A stretch of 33,013 nt of DNA from Bacteroidales bacterium (GCA_004555955.1 SFJG01000015.1:1-33013); one strand, 5' to 3'; positions 8,337 to 16,978 are shown, counted from the stretch's first letter. Translations and numbers: made by a program. Notes: generated by a model from the sequence alone, not told the origin.

Positions 8337-9664
8337 GGTTATTTTTATCTTCTTTGGCGATATGTGCGGCATTTCTTTGTGCCGATGCGTGGACGATGGT
8401 GGGCGAAACGTTGGAGTTCGACGTTGTCGACTCTGCGCTGTTTCCCGGCACACAGCGACGTGTTCAGGTGTATGTGCCGAAACAGTATACTACCGAGAGT
8501 GAGGCATGGTTGTATGTCGGGCTCGATGGCAATCTTTTCAACGCCGTAGCGACTATCGATAGCCTAATTTGCGAGAATCAGCTACCGCAAATGATTGGCG
8601 TATTTGTTGAACCCGGGCGCGTTGTCGACTGCCATTCGAATGTGCTTCGCTACAACCGTAGTTACGAGTTCGACAGTTGCAGCCCATTGCTTGCCGAGTT
8701 CGTCGAGACAGAAGTGTTTCCCCGCGTTGAAGAACTCAAGACCGCCGACGGAAGAGCCATTCGTCTTACTCGCAATCCCGACCGACGCATTGTTGCCGGA
8801 GCCAGTAGTAGCGGCATTGCGGCATTCACGATGGCGTGGGAGCGTCCCGACTTGTTTCGCCGTGTGTACTCGGCATGCGGTACGTTCGTGGCAATGCGAG
8901 GCGGCAATTCGTATAATTCACTGATTCGCAAAACTGAACCCAAGCCGATTCGCGTTTTTCTGCAAGATGGCGAGAAAGATGCATGGAATCCGTTGTTTGG
9001 CGATTGGTATGAAGAAAACCTTGCCGTCGAATCGGCACTCCGCTTTGCCGGATATGCAGTTGACCACGAGTGGGGCGACGGCGGGCACAGCATTGCGCAC
9101 GGCACTCGGATTTTCGACCGCGTCATTCGTTGGCTTTGCCAGGGCGACAGTGTCCCGATAGGGAAGAGTCAAAACGATATGCTTGAGCAAATCTTGCTTG
9201 ACGGCTCCGGATGGACGAAGACCGATAGCGTTGTCGATACGGCAACCCCATTGCCTTACGACTCGATTTGCGCGATGATGCCCAATTGCCGTCACGTTGT
9301 CGTTGCAAGTCCGACACATCCCATCGTTTACGACCATCTGCTTGCGCCTGACGGTAGCCTTTATGCCGCCGAGCCGTTCTATCGGCTCGAGGGCGACAGC
9401 CCGGCATACAACTTGATTTACGACAATCGCGGCAACCTATATTGTTCGACGCGCATAGGCATTCAGGTGTGTGACCATAACGGTCGCGTGCGTGCAATTC
9501 TGCCGGTTCCCGTGCGCTGCCGATACCGTATCGGGTGGGGCGGCGACGACAATACGACGTTGTACGTCATTTCCGATGACGGTAACTTTTGTCGGCAGAT
9601 GAAATGTCGTGGCTGGTTGCCATGGCAGCCCGTTGTCGACATCGTTTCGCAAGGACAAGGATGA
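8333..9664 (+). CDS. Secreted esterase with gluconolactonase-like C-terminal part
   Basis: A 443-residue exported protein; residues 1-19 look like a signal peptide. Residues about 25-270 are an alpha/beta hydrolase of the Fes/esterase D type: YVGLDGNLFN, the nucleophile region AGASSSGIAAF (Ser158 likely), LQDGEKDAWN (Asp216 likely) and GDGGHSIAHG (His252). The usual GxSxG becomes GASSSG, with Ser160 where Gly is common. Residues about 320-440 (LAPDGSLYAAEPF, NLIYDNRGNLYCSTRIGIQV, GRVRAILPVP) resemble the last blades of SMP-30/gluconolactonase propellers, but there is not enough for a full propeller. It overlaps the TlpA-like gene by 4 bases. Substrate unknown; esters on plant or microbial glycans or siderophores are possibilities. 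Confidence 0.75.
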   Translation: MRLFLSSLAICAAFLCADAWTMVGETLEFDVVDSALFPGTQRRVQVYVPKQYTTESEAWLYVGLDGNLFNAVATIDSLICENQLPQMIGVFVEPGRVVDCHSNVLRYNRSYEFDSCSPLLAEFVETEVFPRVEELKTADGRAIRLTRNPDRRIVAGASSSGIAAFTMAWERPDLFRRVYSACGTFVAMRGGNSYNSLIRKTEPKPIRVFLQDGEKDAWNPLFGDWYEENLAVESALRFAGYAVDHEWGDGGHSIAHGTRIFDRVIRWLCQGDSVPIGKSQNDMLEQILLDGSGWTKTDSVVDTATPLPYDSICAMMPNCRHVVVASPTHPIVYDHLLAPDGSLYAAEPFYRLEGDSPAYNLIYDNRGNLYCSTRIGIQVCDHNGRVRAILPVPVRCRYRIGWGGDDNTTLYVISDDGNFCRQMKCRGWLPWQPVVDIVSQGQG

Positions 9665-9700
9665 TTTATCAGCATTAATAACAACTAATCTTCAACTAAT

Positions 9701-10645
9701 ATGAAATCGAATCGCGTAACCGAACTCTTTGGAATCAAATATCCCGTCATCGCAGGCGGTATGGTTTGGTGTAGTGGATGGCGTTTGGCGTCGGCGGTGA
9801 GCAATGCCGGCGGCTTGGGCTTGCTCGGTGCAGGCAGTATGCATCCCGAAACGCTCATCGAGCACATCGACAAAATGAATGCGGCAACCTCCAAGCCTTG
9901 GGGCGTCAATGTGCCGTTGATGTATCCTGAAATCGACCGTCTTATGGATATTCTCATCCGCAAGGGCGTGAAAATTGTGTTTACTTCGGCGGGAAGTCCC
10001 AAAAAGTATACCGATATGCTACACCAATCCGGCATCACGGTGGCGCATGTTGTGTCGAGCAGCAAATTTGCCAAAAAGTGTGAGGAGGCAGGCGTAGATG
10101 CCGTTGTGGCGGAGGGATTCGAAGCCGGAGGACATAACGGCAGGGAAGAAACGACGACGATGGCGCTGATTCCACAAGTTCGCGAGGCGGTTTCGTTGCC
10201 GTTGATAGCCGCCGGTGGTATCGGCTCGGGTAGAGCGATGCTTGCCGCAATGGCGCTTGGCGCTGAAGGTGTACAAATTGGAACGCTGTTTGCCGTAAGC
10301 CGCGAAAGTTCGGCAAGCGAGGCGTTTAAACAGTTGTGCGTCGAATTGGGCGAAGACGGCACGATGCTCGCTCTGAAGAAGATTTCTCCGACTCGCTTGA
10401 TAAAGAACGAATTATATGCTAAAATCGCCGAAGCCGAGAGCCGAGGAGCCGAAGCCGACGAGTTGCGTCAACTCTTAGGACGTGCCGCATCGAAGCGTGG
10501 CATTTTTGAGGGTGATTTGACTAACGGCGAGTTGGAAATCGGGCAAATCGTCAGCGCAATCCGTGAGGTTAAACCCGTAGCGGAAATTATGGACGACATC
10601 ATTACCGATTTCGAAGAAACCAAGCGCCGCCTGGCAGAGATTTGA
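9701..10645 (+). CDS. FabK/nitronate monooxygenase family flavoprotein
   Basis: A 314-residue cytoplasmic TIM-barrel FMN enzyme. It shows the family's N-terminal PVIAGGMVWCSGWRLASAVS, the central EGFEAGGHNGREETTTMALI with His145, and the phosphate-binding AAGGIGSGRAM followed by GAEGVQIGT. The EGxEAGGH motif is shared by enoyl-ACP reductase II (FabK) and 2-nitropropane dioxygenase/nitronate monooxygenase enzymes. Sequence alone does not separate the two roles; FabK would reduce enoyl-ACP in fatty-acid synthesis, nitronate monooxygenase would detoxify nitronates. The gene begins 36 bases after the esterase and may be read with it. The length is normal for the family. Confidence 0.8.
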   Translation: MKSNRVTELFGIKYPVIAGGMVWCSGWRLASAVSNAGGLGLLGAGSMHPETLIEHIDKMNAATSKPWGVNVPLMYPEIDRLMDILIRKGVKIVFTSAGSPKKYTDMLHQSGITVAHVVSSSKFAKKCEEAGVDAVVAEGFEAGGHNGREETTTMALIPQVREAVSLPLIAAGGIGSGRAMLAAMALGAEGVQIGTLFAVSRESSASEAFKQLCVELGEDGTMLALKKISPTRLIKNELYAKIAEAESRGAEADELRQLLGRAASKRGIFEGDLTNGELEIGQIVSAIREVKPVAEIMDDIITDFEETKRRLAEI

Positions 10646-10671
10646 GGTAAGAGGGGCGGTTTCTACACCGT

Positions 10672-10749
10672 TTATAGCTCGTCCCATCGGGGTGAGAAGG
10701 CTTCGAGCTGCTTTGGTGCGATTTGCAGCGCGGTGGCTATCTTATCCAT
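10672..10749 (-). pseudogene. 25-codon remnant downstream of the HipB-like gene
   Basis: An ATG at 10747-10749 on the minus strand opens a 25-codon frame (start MDKIATALQIAPKQLEAF) closed by TAA at 10672-10674. It starts 9 bases after the HTH gene's stop. A perfect AGGAGG sits a few bases before the ATG, which is unusual in Bacteroidota, where strong Shine-Dalgarno sites are rare. The position is that of a HipA-type toxin gene, but only this stub is present and the peptide does not clearly match a HipA N-terminus. It may be a truncated gene or a true small protein. Confidence 0.4.
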
Positions 10750-10758
10750 TTTCCCTCC

Positions 10759-11058
10759 TTATTTTCTCAGCAATTCGGCGTCTTGGATTTGGCGGCCGAG
10801 GGCATCGTCGGCTGCCAGTTGGAGCAGGTCTTTTTCCAAATTGAGCGCAAAGAGCACGCGCGCATAAATACCCATCGACACCGTCTGGTCGCCGTGCTCG
10901 ACTTTCGACACTGTCAGTCGCGTCACGGTAGCGCGGTCGGCAACGTCTTGCATCGACAGATGTCGCCGCTTGCGTGCCAACTTGATTTGCTCGCCCATTA
11001 CCGACAGATACTGCGCCAGCGCTCTCGGCATTACCTTTCCAAATGTATTTTTCCCCAT
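10759..11058 (-). CDS. XRE-family HTH regulator, HipB-like antitoxin
   Basis: A 99-residue DNA-binding protein. Residues about 22-77 form an XRE helix-turn-helix: MGEQIKLARKRRHLSMQDVA, then TVTRLTVSKVEHG as the recognition part. The tail (YARVLFALNLEKDLLQLAAD and DALGRQIQDAELL) is typical of HipB-like antitoxins that sit before HipA-type kinases. Such proteins repress their own operon and neutralise the toxin. Here only a 25-codon stub follows, so the partner is missing or broken. A promoter with matching half-sites lies just upstream. Confidence 0.8.
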   Translation of the reverse strand: MGKNTFGKVMPRALAQYLSVMGEQIKLARKRRHLSMQDVADRATVTRLTVSKVEHGDQTVSMGIYARVLFALNLEKDLLQLAADDALGRQIQDAELLRK

Positions 11059-11063
11059 AACTG

Positions 11064-11109
11064 TTTGTTATCGTATGCAAAAGTAATAGTTCTTGTTTAT
11101 CATAACAAA
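11064..11109 (-). promoter_or_regulatory. Promoter and likely operator of the HipB-like gene
   Basis: On the minus strand, TTG (11106-11108), a 20-base spacer and TACTTTTG (11078-11085) form a Bacteroidota promoter. Half-sites TTTGTTAT (11064-11071) and ATAACAAA (11102-11109) are exact inverted repeats. One overlaps the -33 box and the other lies just after the transcription start, the layout expected for autorepression by the encoded HTH protein. Confidence 0.6.
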
Positions 11110-11133
11110 CATTATTCTCTAAAAATATCAAAT

Positions 11134-11170
11134 AAAAACGAGGGCGTATCAAATTAATGACACGCCCTCG
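11134..11170 (-). terminator. Terminator of the receptor/lipoprotein operon
   Basis: The stem CGAGGGCGT (11139-11147) pairs with ACGCCCTCG (11162-11170), extendable past one mismatch, and on the minus strand is followed by TTTTTATTT. It lies 24 bases after the lipoprotein stop. Confidence 0.8.
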
Positions 11171-11194
11171 AGCTCTTAGGTTTATAAAATTCGC

Positions 11195-13252
11195 TTATTC
11201 AGCGGGTGCATCCCATGTGCAACTTACAAATTCGAATTGTCCCTTGCCAACCACTTTGTATACGACTGTATATTCAGAAGTCGAGCCGGTGTAGACAGCG
11301 AAATTGATAGTGTATAAAACGTCTAAGCCATCAATCGGAGCTGCTTCCGGGTGGAGCGTAGCAAGTGCGCCGGGCAAAACTTCTTTGGTAAAGCGGTCTT
11401 TCATGAGTTGGGTAATCTCGTCGTCTGTCATACCCTCATATCCTTCGGGATATTGCTCTTTTGCTTTAGCCGGGCGAATATCTACGTTGCCTTGATAAGC
11501 CGAAGTACCGCAGTAGTATTCGTTGTTGCCGTAACTTGTTACATAACCCTTACCTTTTTCGGTAACGCCCATCTTTTGGTCGACGTTAGCCCATACCCAA
11601 TCGGTACATGCTTGGTAGTAGAGCGTGCTGAGCGGTTGGCTCTTGCCTGCGGGAAGCGTAATGGTAACGTTCGGGTCGTACATCCAAGCGCCTTTGTTGC
11701 GAACGAATTGTGCTGTTTCGGTAACTACGCCATTGTCGAGAACCCAAACGGTGCCGTCGAATTTGTAGTTGTCGGCAACAATCGAAGTTTTGCCGCCCGA
11801 GTAGAGGTAGTAGCAAACAATCTTGCTGTCGCCTTCTTTAGCGTACGGGTGTTTGCCGGCAAGGTAGCGCGGCAAGTAGTAAGCGGCGTCGGTAGCCGAC
11901 GACAAGTTGTTGTAAGATTGTCCCATCGACTTGTAGTCAGCCGGGTTAACAACGTCGACGTTAGTGACAGCCTTCCATGCCGAACCTGTGTATTGATATA
12001 AAGCGTATTCAACGGTTGTGGGCACGTCGGCAGCGGCTTTGCGAGTCGAAGCGCCACGCTTGCTAACCGGTGTTCCATTGACTGATGTGATTACGAAATT
12101 GGCAAATTTACCGCTCGAAATAGAAACAAAGTAGCCGCAAACAGTAGCTGCTTGACCGTCGGCAAATACTGCCTTTTGAGCCGCAGTGCCTTGATAGATA
12201 GAACCTTGTGCAGTTTCTGCACCATCAATCTTGAAATTGTAGTAGTTGCCTGAAATAGCAACGGTGCAATCAAATTTGCAATACGTAGCGAGTTCGTCGG
12301 TTGTGCGAGTAACCATAGCATCGAAGTCGGCACCAGTAAGCACTTTCGGAGCAGGGTAGGTGTATGCCATGTTGTCGACTACGCTTGCAGTAGCGGTAGT
12401 ACCATCGATTTGAAATCCTTTGCCGTACGATGATATAGTGCCCGAGATTGTAACGCAGTTGCCGATTTCCCAATCGTCGGGAACGAAAGCTGAGCCGTAG
12501 TATATGAGAATCGAACCGCTGTTGTCGGTAAGGATGTAACCGCGTTGGCAAATGGCGGTAATAACGCCGTTGATTTCAACAACATCATCAAGAGCAACAC
12601 TGCCGATAACGTCGCTGAGCGGGAAAGCGGGAGTGGGTTCGGGTTCTACGGTCGAGAAAATCGGCTCTTGGTTGGTGGTGTTGTATTGAACAAGCATATA
12701 AGCGCCTTCTTCGCCGACTTCACCGGCGTTGTCGAGAACGTCGTTGATGAACTTTGCCGGAACTTTTGAGGGTGCGAATGCTTCAACGAAGTCTTCATTG
12801 CTGCCCCAAATGTCCATATAGTCGCTTTCTGAAAGCTTGTATGTGCCGGCTGCTTCTATGCCCGGGATTTCTTCAGGAAGGTTGCCTGCTACGTTGTAGG
12901 TAATCTTTATAGCCGAACCGTCGCTAAGCGAGAAGTAAGCAAAGTCGGGGTCGCTGAGGAATGCCGGGATGAAGTCTTTTGCAGTAATCTTGTCGGTAAA
13001 GTAGCCTTTCGAACCGACAGTCTTGAGTTCGTTTGCGAGGTCCAATTCTGCAGCCTTTGCAACGTTGGCAGAGTTTGCCGCCAAATTGCTATAGTCGGCA
13101 GCCGTGAATGTGTATTCAAGGGCTTGCATGTCGCTGACGGCGGGGTCGCCTTCGAAACCATCGAGGTGGTCGTTCCAATCGTTTACGTCGCAACCGACCA
13201 TTGCCATTGCAATTCCGCCCAGCAGTAATATGTTATATATATTCTTTTTCAT
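11195..13252 (-). CDS. Surface lipoprotein paired with the TonB receptor; OB-fold-like domains
   Basis: A 685-residue lipoprotein. Residues 1-20 are a signal peptide; the lipobox AMVGC gives Cys21, and the acidic stretch after it (DVNDWND) fits Bacteroidota export signals for the outer surface. Two stretches look like OB-fold beta-barrels: about 212-298 (EINGVITAICQRGYILTD, SGTISSYGKGFQID) and about 310-395. The remaining parts contain repeated short beta blocks such as YALYQYTGSAWKAV and YMLVQYNTTNQEP. It lies 21 bases after the TonB-dependent receptor gene and must be in its operon, so it probably caps or feeds that receptor, as SusD does for SusC, but it shows no SusD helical repeats. I do not recognise the ligand. 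Confidence 0.7.
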   Translation of the reverse strand: MKKNIYNILLLGGIAMAMVGCDVNDWNDHLDGFEGDPAVSDMQALEYTFTAADYSNLAANSANVAKAAELDLANELKTVGSKGYFTDKITAKDFIPAFLSDPDFAYFSLSDGSAIKITYNVAGNLPEEIPGIEAAGTYKLSESDYMDIWGSNEDFVEAFAPSKVPAKFINDVLDNAGEVGEEGAYMLVQYNTTNQEPIFSTVEPEPTPAFPLSDVIGSVALDDVVEINGVITAICQRGYILTDNSGSILIYYGSAFVPDDWEIGNCVTISGTISSYGKGFQIDGTTATASVVDNMAYTYPAPKVLTGADFDAMVTRTTDELATYCKFDCTVAISGNYYNFKIDGAETAQGSIYQGTAAQKAVFADGQAATVCGYFVSISSGKFANFVITSVNGTPVSKRGASTRKAAADVPTTVEYALYQYTGSAWKAVTNVDVVNPADYKSMGQSYNNLSSATDAAYYLPRYLAGKHPYAKEGDSKIVCYYLYSGGKTSIVADNYKFDGTVWVLDNGVVTETAQFVRNKGAWMYDPNVTITLPAGKSQPLSTLYYQACTDWVWANVDQKMGVTEKGKGYVTSYGNNEYYCGTSAYQGNVDIRPAKAKEQYPEGYEGMTDDEITQLMKDRFTKEVLPGALATLHPEAAPIDGLDVLYTINFAVYTGSTSEYTVVYKVVGKGQFEFVSCTWDAPAE

Positions 13253-13273
13253 TTTTCTTTATCTGTTTGATGA

Positions 13274-15991
13274 TTAGAAGCTAACTTTTAAGCGGAGAGA
13301 GAACGTGCGGCCAAATGAGTAGAACACTCTATAAGCATTGTCCCAAGCACCAACTTTGTCGGTCGATGTGAAAGCATCCATTACATAATAATGGTTACCT
13401 AAGTTGTGAACGTTGCCCGACAAGGTAGCGTTGGTGTTACCCATCTTGAACGAATAGCTTGCGTTGAGGTCAATTTGATTTCCCCAAGGAATTTTCCAGG
13501 GGTCAGCCACGTTGATTTCTGAATTAGCCGTGTAGTTCGACGACGATACTTCGTAGTCGCTGTAGTTGCGAGCGTTGATTACCCAGTCGGCGCCGATACG
13601 GAAGCCTTTGAACGGACGGAATGTAGCGCCGACAGATGCTGTCGTCTGAGCAGAACCACCGACTTTGATGCCTTTTTGATTAAGGACGGTGTAAGCGTGG
13701 TCGTCGGCGAGGATGCCCGAAGCTACCGTACCGCGAAGGTCAGCAAGCGGTTGGCCGTTTTGGTTGTAGAAGTAGCCCTTGGCGTTGCTGTCCCAAACGT
13801 AGTCACCCCATGAGAGCATACCGTTGAGTTCCACCCAGTTTGTGGGCTTGTAGACGAAGTTGACTTCGACACCTGCGTGGCGAGCGTTTACGCCTTGCAT
13901 ATTGAGGTAGTAGCGGTCGCCTGCGTGTTCGCCCGACGAGATTTCGCCCGAACGTGTTGTTGTTTTGTCTTTCCACAAAGTGTAGTATGCGTTGACGTCT
14001 GCGCTGAATACTTTCGAGCGATAGCCGTAGCCACCTTCAACCGAAACGATTTTCTCGTTGATGGCGTTCGGGTTGGTAGCGTTGCTTACGTTTGACGTCA
14101 AGAAAGCGCCACCTGAGAAGAACGGTGCACGGCTGATGTAGCCTGCGTTGACGAATACGTTGTTGTGGCGGTCGATGTTGTAGTTTACACCACCTTTTAC
14201 TGTTCCGGCGATGAAGTTGAGTTTTTCGGATTCTGCATGTTCTTTATCGTAGTAGAAGTTGTCGACACGCCAGTAGCCGGTGTTGCTCAACGAACCGGAG
14301 AGTACGAAGTTGAACTTGCCGTCGAGCATCGTGTATTCACCTTGCAGATATGCACCTTCTTGGTGTGTGTGACCGTCGTAGTCGCGATATACAACGTCGC
14401 CAACGCTGAGTTTCTCGTACATAAAGTTGGGGTCGGCTGCCGCTGCGTTGTTTTCAGCTTTGACGTTCTTACGACTTGAGTCGTCCATATAGTAATCGCC
14501 GCCATAGAGGTCAACAATCTTGTTGTTGTGGTGACCTACGTAGTAGCGAATGTCGAGACCGGCTGTAAGAGTAAGCTTCTTCGGAAGAAGTTCGTTCTTG
14601 TAGGTAGAAACCAATCCGTACCATTCGTGGCTGTTGTTCGATTGGCTCATAATCATATTTGAACCGGTAGTGCTTTCAGCATTCATTGCTTCAATTTCGT
14701 CGTAAGCAAACGTTCCGTCTGCCTTGCGGAAGAGCGTGTTGAGTGTGCCGTTCGATGCGCCGTACCAGTTGCTGTAGCTGTAGCTGCCGCGACCTTGACC
14801 GCTGTAGCCGCCACCTTTCGAAATCGATACGTACGCCGATGTCGATAGCGACGATTTGTAGTCAATTTGCCAAATGTGGGCTAACGAAATCTGCGGCTTG
14901 TGGTAGGTGTTGAGGTTCGACGAGCGAACTTTTCCGTGCGAGTCGTAACCGAAAGTCGGGTTGTACTTATAGCGGCAGTCATCGCCCATATATTGGCGAA
15001 CATCTTGCCAACCTTCGATGGTGAGACCGTCTTGAGACGAACGTTTGTTGTGTTGTTGCGGCGAACCGAACGCGGTGAACGAGAGTTGATGGCGGTCGTT
15101 GATGCGCTTCGAAATGTTTACGAAGTAGTTCCACGCTTCAAAGAATGTGCCTTGAACGTATCCGTCGCCCGAGCGGTGTGAGCCGAGCAATGTTACTGCC
15201 CAACCATTGTCCATCAAGCCGGTAGAGAGTGTAATACCTTCTTGGTACATGCCGTCGTTACCCATACCGAACCACACTTTGCCGCCTTTCTTGGCGTCGA
15301 GCGATTTGGTGATGATGTTGATAGTTCCACCGACAGAAGGAGCCGAGAGCAACGATGCACCCAGACCGCGTTGCGTCTGCATCGACGAGGTTACGTCCGA
15401 AAGACCTGCCCAGTTTGACCAGTAGACGCCGCCCCATTCCATGTCGTTGACGGGAATACCGTTGACGAGCACTGCTACGTTTGCCGATTTAAATCCGCGC
15501 ATGTTAATCTTCGAATCGCCGAAGCCACCACCGTCTTTGGTTGCCCATACACCCGGTGTGGTCTTTAGAATTTCAGGAAATTCTTGGTTACCGAGCTTGA
15601 TGTCGATTGTTCCTTGTCCAATCTCTGAAATGGCAACCGGAGTCATACGCGTCTTTGCCACTGATTGAGTTACCACAACGTCTTGGAGCATTGTCGACTC
15701 AACTTCGAGGACGATTGTGCCCATGTTGCGTGTAGGCTTGACTGTTACTCCTTTGAAACCGATTGCCGAAATCTTGATTTCTTTGGCATTGCCGGGAGCC
15801 TTTAATGTGAACTTTCCGTCTACGTCGGTTATTGTGCCGACTTGTGTACCCGGAATCTGTAATGTCGCACCGATTATGGGGTCGCCATTTTTCTCGGTGA
15901 CAATACCGCGACAATCATATGCATTCTGTGCTTGTACAGCACCAAATGCCATAATTAGTATCGTCGCAGTTAAGAGAAGTAGTCTCTTCAT
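13274..15991 (-). CDS. TonB-dependent outer-membrane receptor
   Basis: A 905-residue outer-membrane transporter. Residues 1-21 are a signal peptide (AVQA cleavage). Residues about 26-105 form a carboxypeptidase-regulatory-like domain (GIVTEKNGDPIIGATLQIPG, GTITDVDGKF). The plug is about 112-230 (PEILKTTPGVWATKDGGGFG, INMRGFKSANVAVLVNGIPV, VGGTINIITKS). The remainder is the beta-barrel ending in SLRLKVSF with a terminal Phe. It imports a ligand driven by TonB/ExbBD. There is no SusD downstream and the plug lacks the typical SusC signature, so iron-chelate, vitamin or peptide uptake is as likely as glycan. The lipoprotein gene follows in the same operon. Confidence 0.9.
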   Translation of the reverse strand: MKRLLLLTATILIMAFGAVQAQNAYDCRGIVTEKNGDPIIGATLQIPGTQVGTITDVDGKFTLKAPGNAKEIKISAIGFKGVTVKPTRNMGTIVLEVESTMLQDVVVTQSVAKTRMTPVAISEIGQGTIDIKLGNQEFPEILKTTPGVWATKDGGGFGDSKINMRGFKSANVAVLVNGIPVNDMEWGGVYWSNWAGLSDVTSSMQTQRGLGASLLSAPSVGGTINIITKSLDAKKGGKVWFGMGNDGMYQEGITLSTGLMDNGWAVTLLGSHRSGDGYVQGTFFEAWNYFVNISKRINDRHQLSFTAFGSPQQHNKRSSQDGLTIEGWQDVRQYMGDDCRYKYNPTFGYDSHGKVRSSNLNTYHKPQISLAHIWQIDYKSSLSTSAYVSISKGGGYSGQGRGSYSYSNWYGASNGTLNTLFRKADGTFAYDEIEAMNAESTTGSNMIMSQSNNSHEWYGLVSTYKNELLPKKLTLTAGLDIRYYVGHHNNKIVDLYGGDYYMDDSSRKNVKAENNAAAADPNFMYEKLSVGDVVYRDYDGHTHQEGAYLQGEYTMLDGKFNFVLSGSLSNTGYWRVDNFYYDKEHAESEKLNFIAGTVKGGVNYNIDRHNNVFVNAGYISRAPFFSGGAFLTSNVSNATNPNAINEKIVSVEGGYGYRSKVFSADVNAYYTLWKDKTTTRSGEISSGEHAGDRYYLNMQGVNARHAGVEVNFVYKPTNWVELNGMLSWGDYVWDSNAKGYFYNQNGQPLADLRGTVASGILADDHAYTVLNQKGIKVGGSAQTTASVGATFRPFKGFRIGADWVINARNYSDYEVSSSNYTANSEINVADPWKIPWGNQIDLNASYSFKMGNTNATLSGNVHNLGNHYYVMDAFTSTDKVGAWDNAYRVFYSFGRTFSLRLKVSF

Positions 15992-16086
15992 ACCGTTTTG
16001 ATTAGAGTGATTATTAATGATTTATTAGTAGTTTTGTGCTTTGGGTTTTTAAGTTAATTTATATTTAAGTGCCATAAATAACATTA

Positions 16087-16117
16087 CAAAGATAGTCATT
16101 TGAATATAAACAGCAAA
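16087..16117 (-). promoter_or_regulatory. Promoter of the TonB receptor operon
   Basis: On the minus strand TTTG (16114-16117) is followed after 19 bases by TATCTTTG (16087-16094), a strong match to the Bacteroidota promoter. The leader to the receptor start is about 90 bases. Confidence 0.65.
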
Positions 16118-16179
16118 ATTTTCGACTTAAATATACAGTAAATAGTCGGTTAAATTATTAAGGCTGTCTTAACAAGTGC

Positions 16180-16215
16180 AAAAAAGGTTGACCCTTTGAT
16201 GAGTCAACCTTTTTT
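16180..16215 (-). terminator. Terminator after the DJ-1/PfpI gene
   Basis: A perfect 13-bp stem pairs AAAAAAGGTTGAC (16180-16192) with GTCAACCTTTTTT (16203-16215) around a 10-base loop. It lies 25 bases after the stop of the minus-strand DJ-1-like gene and carries A/T runs on both sides. Confidence 0.8.
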
Positions 16216-16240
16216 CGGCATATCGGATAAATCGTTATGT

Positions 16241-16813
16241 TTAGAAATAATAAGTTTGCTGTTTAGGGAATAGTAGCATACCTTGCATCACCTCGTCGGC
16301 TGTTTGCTTGTCGCGGTTGATTTTGAGAATCTCGTAAACAAGATTGAGGGTCGACGAAGGTCCATTGGCGGTGACGAATTGACCGGAAACGACGCTTCTG
16401 ACGTCTTTCATTGTTGCGCCTGCGCACAGGTTCTCGAAGCCGGGGTAGCAAGTTGCGGTTTCGCCGTTGAGCAGACCCAATTGCCCTAAAACGACGCCGG
16501 GAGAGGCGCATATTGCTGCGATGTGTCCGCCGGCTTTGTGGTGCTCTATAAGTAGATTTGTCAGCGGTTCACAGTTAAATAGGTTGGTGGCTCCAGGCAT
16601 ACCCCCGGGAAGGATTAACCAATCGGGATTGTCGTCGATTTCGTCAAATTTGATGTCGGCAACAACGGGTATTCCATGCGCTCCAACTACGGTGTTTTCA
16701 TCAGTAATCGATACTGTCTTGACGGTTATGCCACCTCTGCGAAGTCCGTCAACAGTCCCCAGTGCTTCTATTTCTTCAAATCCCGGGGCTAAAAATACGT
16801 AAGATGTTTTCAT
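16241..16813 (-). CDS. DJ-1/PfpI family protein
   Basis: A 190-residue cytoplasmic protein of the DJ-1/YajL/PfpI superfamily. It starts MKTSYVFLAPGFEEIEAL; the start at 16813 is preferred over a longer frame opening at 16891 because the family begins here and the predicted promoter lies inside the longer version. Glu16 in GFEEIE matches the conserved acidic residue, and Cys102 in HIAAICASPGVVLG is the nucleophile-elbow cysteine. LPGGMPGA is also conserved. Family members act in protection against glyoxals or oxidative stress, as deglycase/glyoxalase or chaperone. It diverges from the NhaC-type antiporter gene. Confidence 0.85.
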   Translation of the reverse strand: MKTSYVFLAPGFEEIEALGTVDGLRRGGITVKTVSITDENTVVGAHGIPVVADIKFDEIDDNPDWLILPGGMPGATNLFNCEPLTNLLIEHHKAGGHIAAICASPGVVLGQLGLLNGETATCYPGFENLCAGATMKDVRSVVSGQFVTANGPSSTLNLVYEILKINRDKQTADEVMQGMLLFPKQQTYYF

Positions 16814-16856
16814 AAGCCTAATATCTTTAACGTTCGAATAATATGGTTTTATATTG

Positions 16857-16888
16857 TAAATGTATAACGAAAATTTTTGATTTACAAA
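16857..16888 (-). promoter_or_regulatory. Promoter of the DJ-1/PfpI gene
   Basis: On the minus strand TTTG (16885-16888), a 20-base spacer and TACATTTA (16857-16864; consensus TAnnTTTG with the last base changed) precede the gene by about 45 bases. This placement excludes the longer start at 16891. Confidence 0.5.
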
Positions 16889-16938
16889 CAAACTGCGTAA
16901 AAACTGTGTAAAAACTTTAGAAATAGATTATTTAATTG

Positions 16939-16946
16939 TATTTTTG
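16939..16946 (+). promoter_or_regulatory. -7 box of the NhaC-type antiporter gene
   Basis: TATTTTTG matches the Bacteroidota -7 box and lies 32 bases before the ATG. The expected -33 position has only TTTAG, a weak match. Confidence 0.55.
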
Positions 16947-16978
16947 CGGTAGTTTATGATTCTTTATTGAAAGGAAAA

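Noticed and set aside
9685..10362. 225-codon minus-strand frame
   Set aside because: It is antisense to the clearly coding FabK-like gene and has Ser/Pro/Ala-rich shadow composition with no motif.
10371..10420. tRNA, rRNA or CRISPR features anywhere in the window
   Set aside because: I looked for cloverleaf arms, rRNA core sequences and regularly spaced direct repeats and saw none; the only regular repeats are coding (28660-28833 and 31935-32324).
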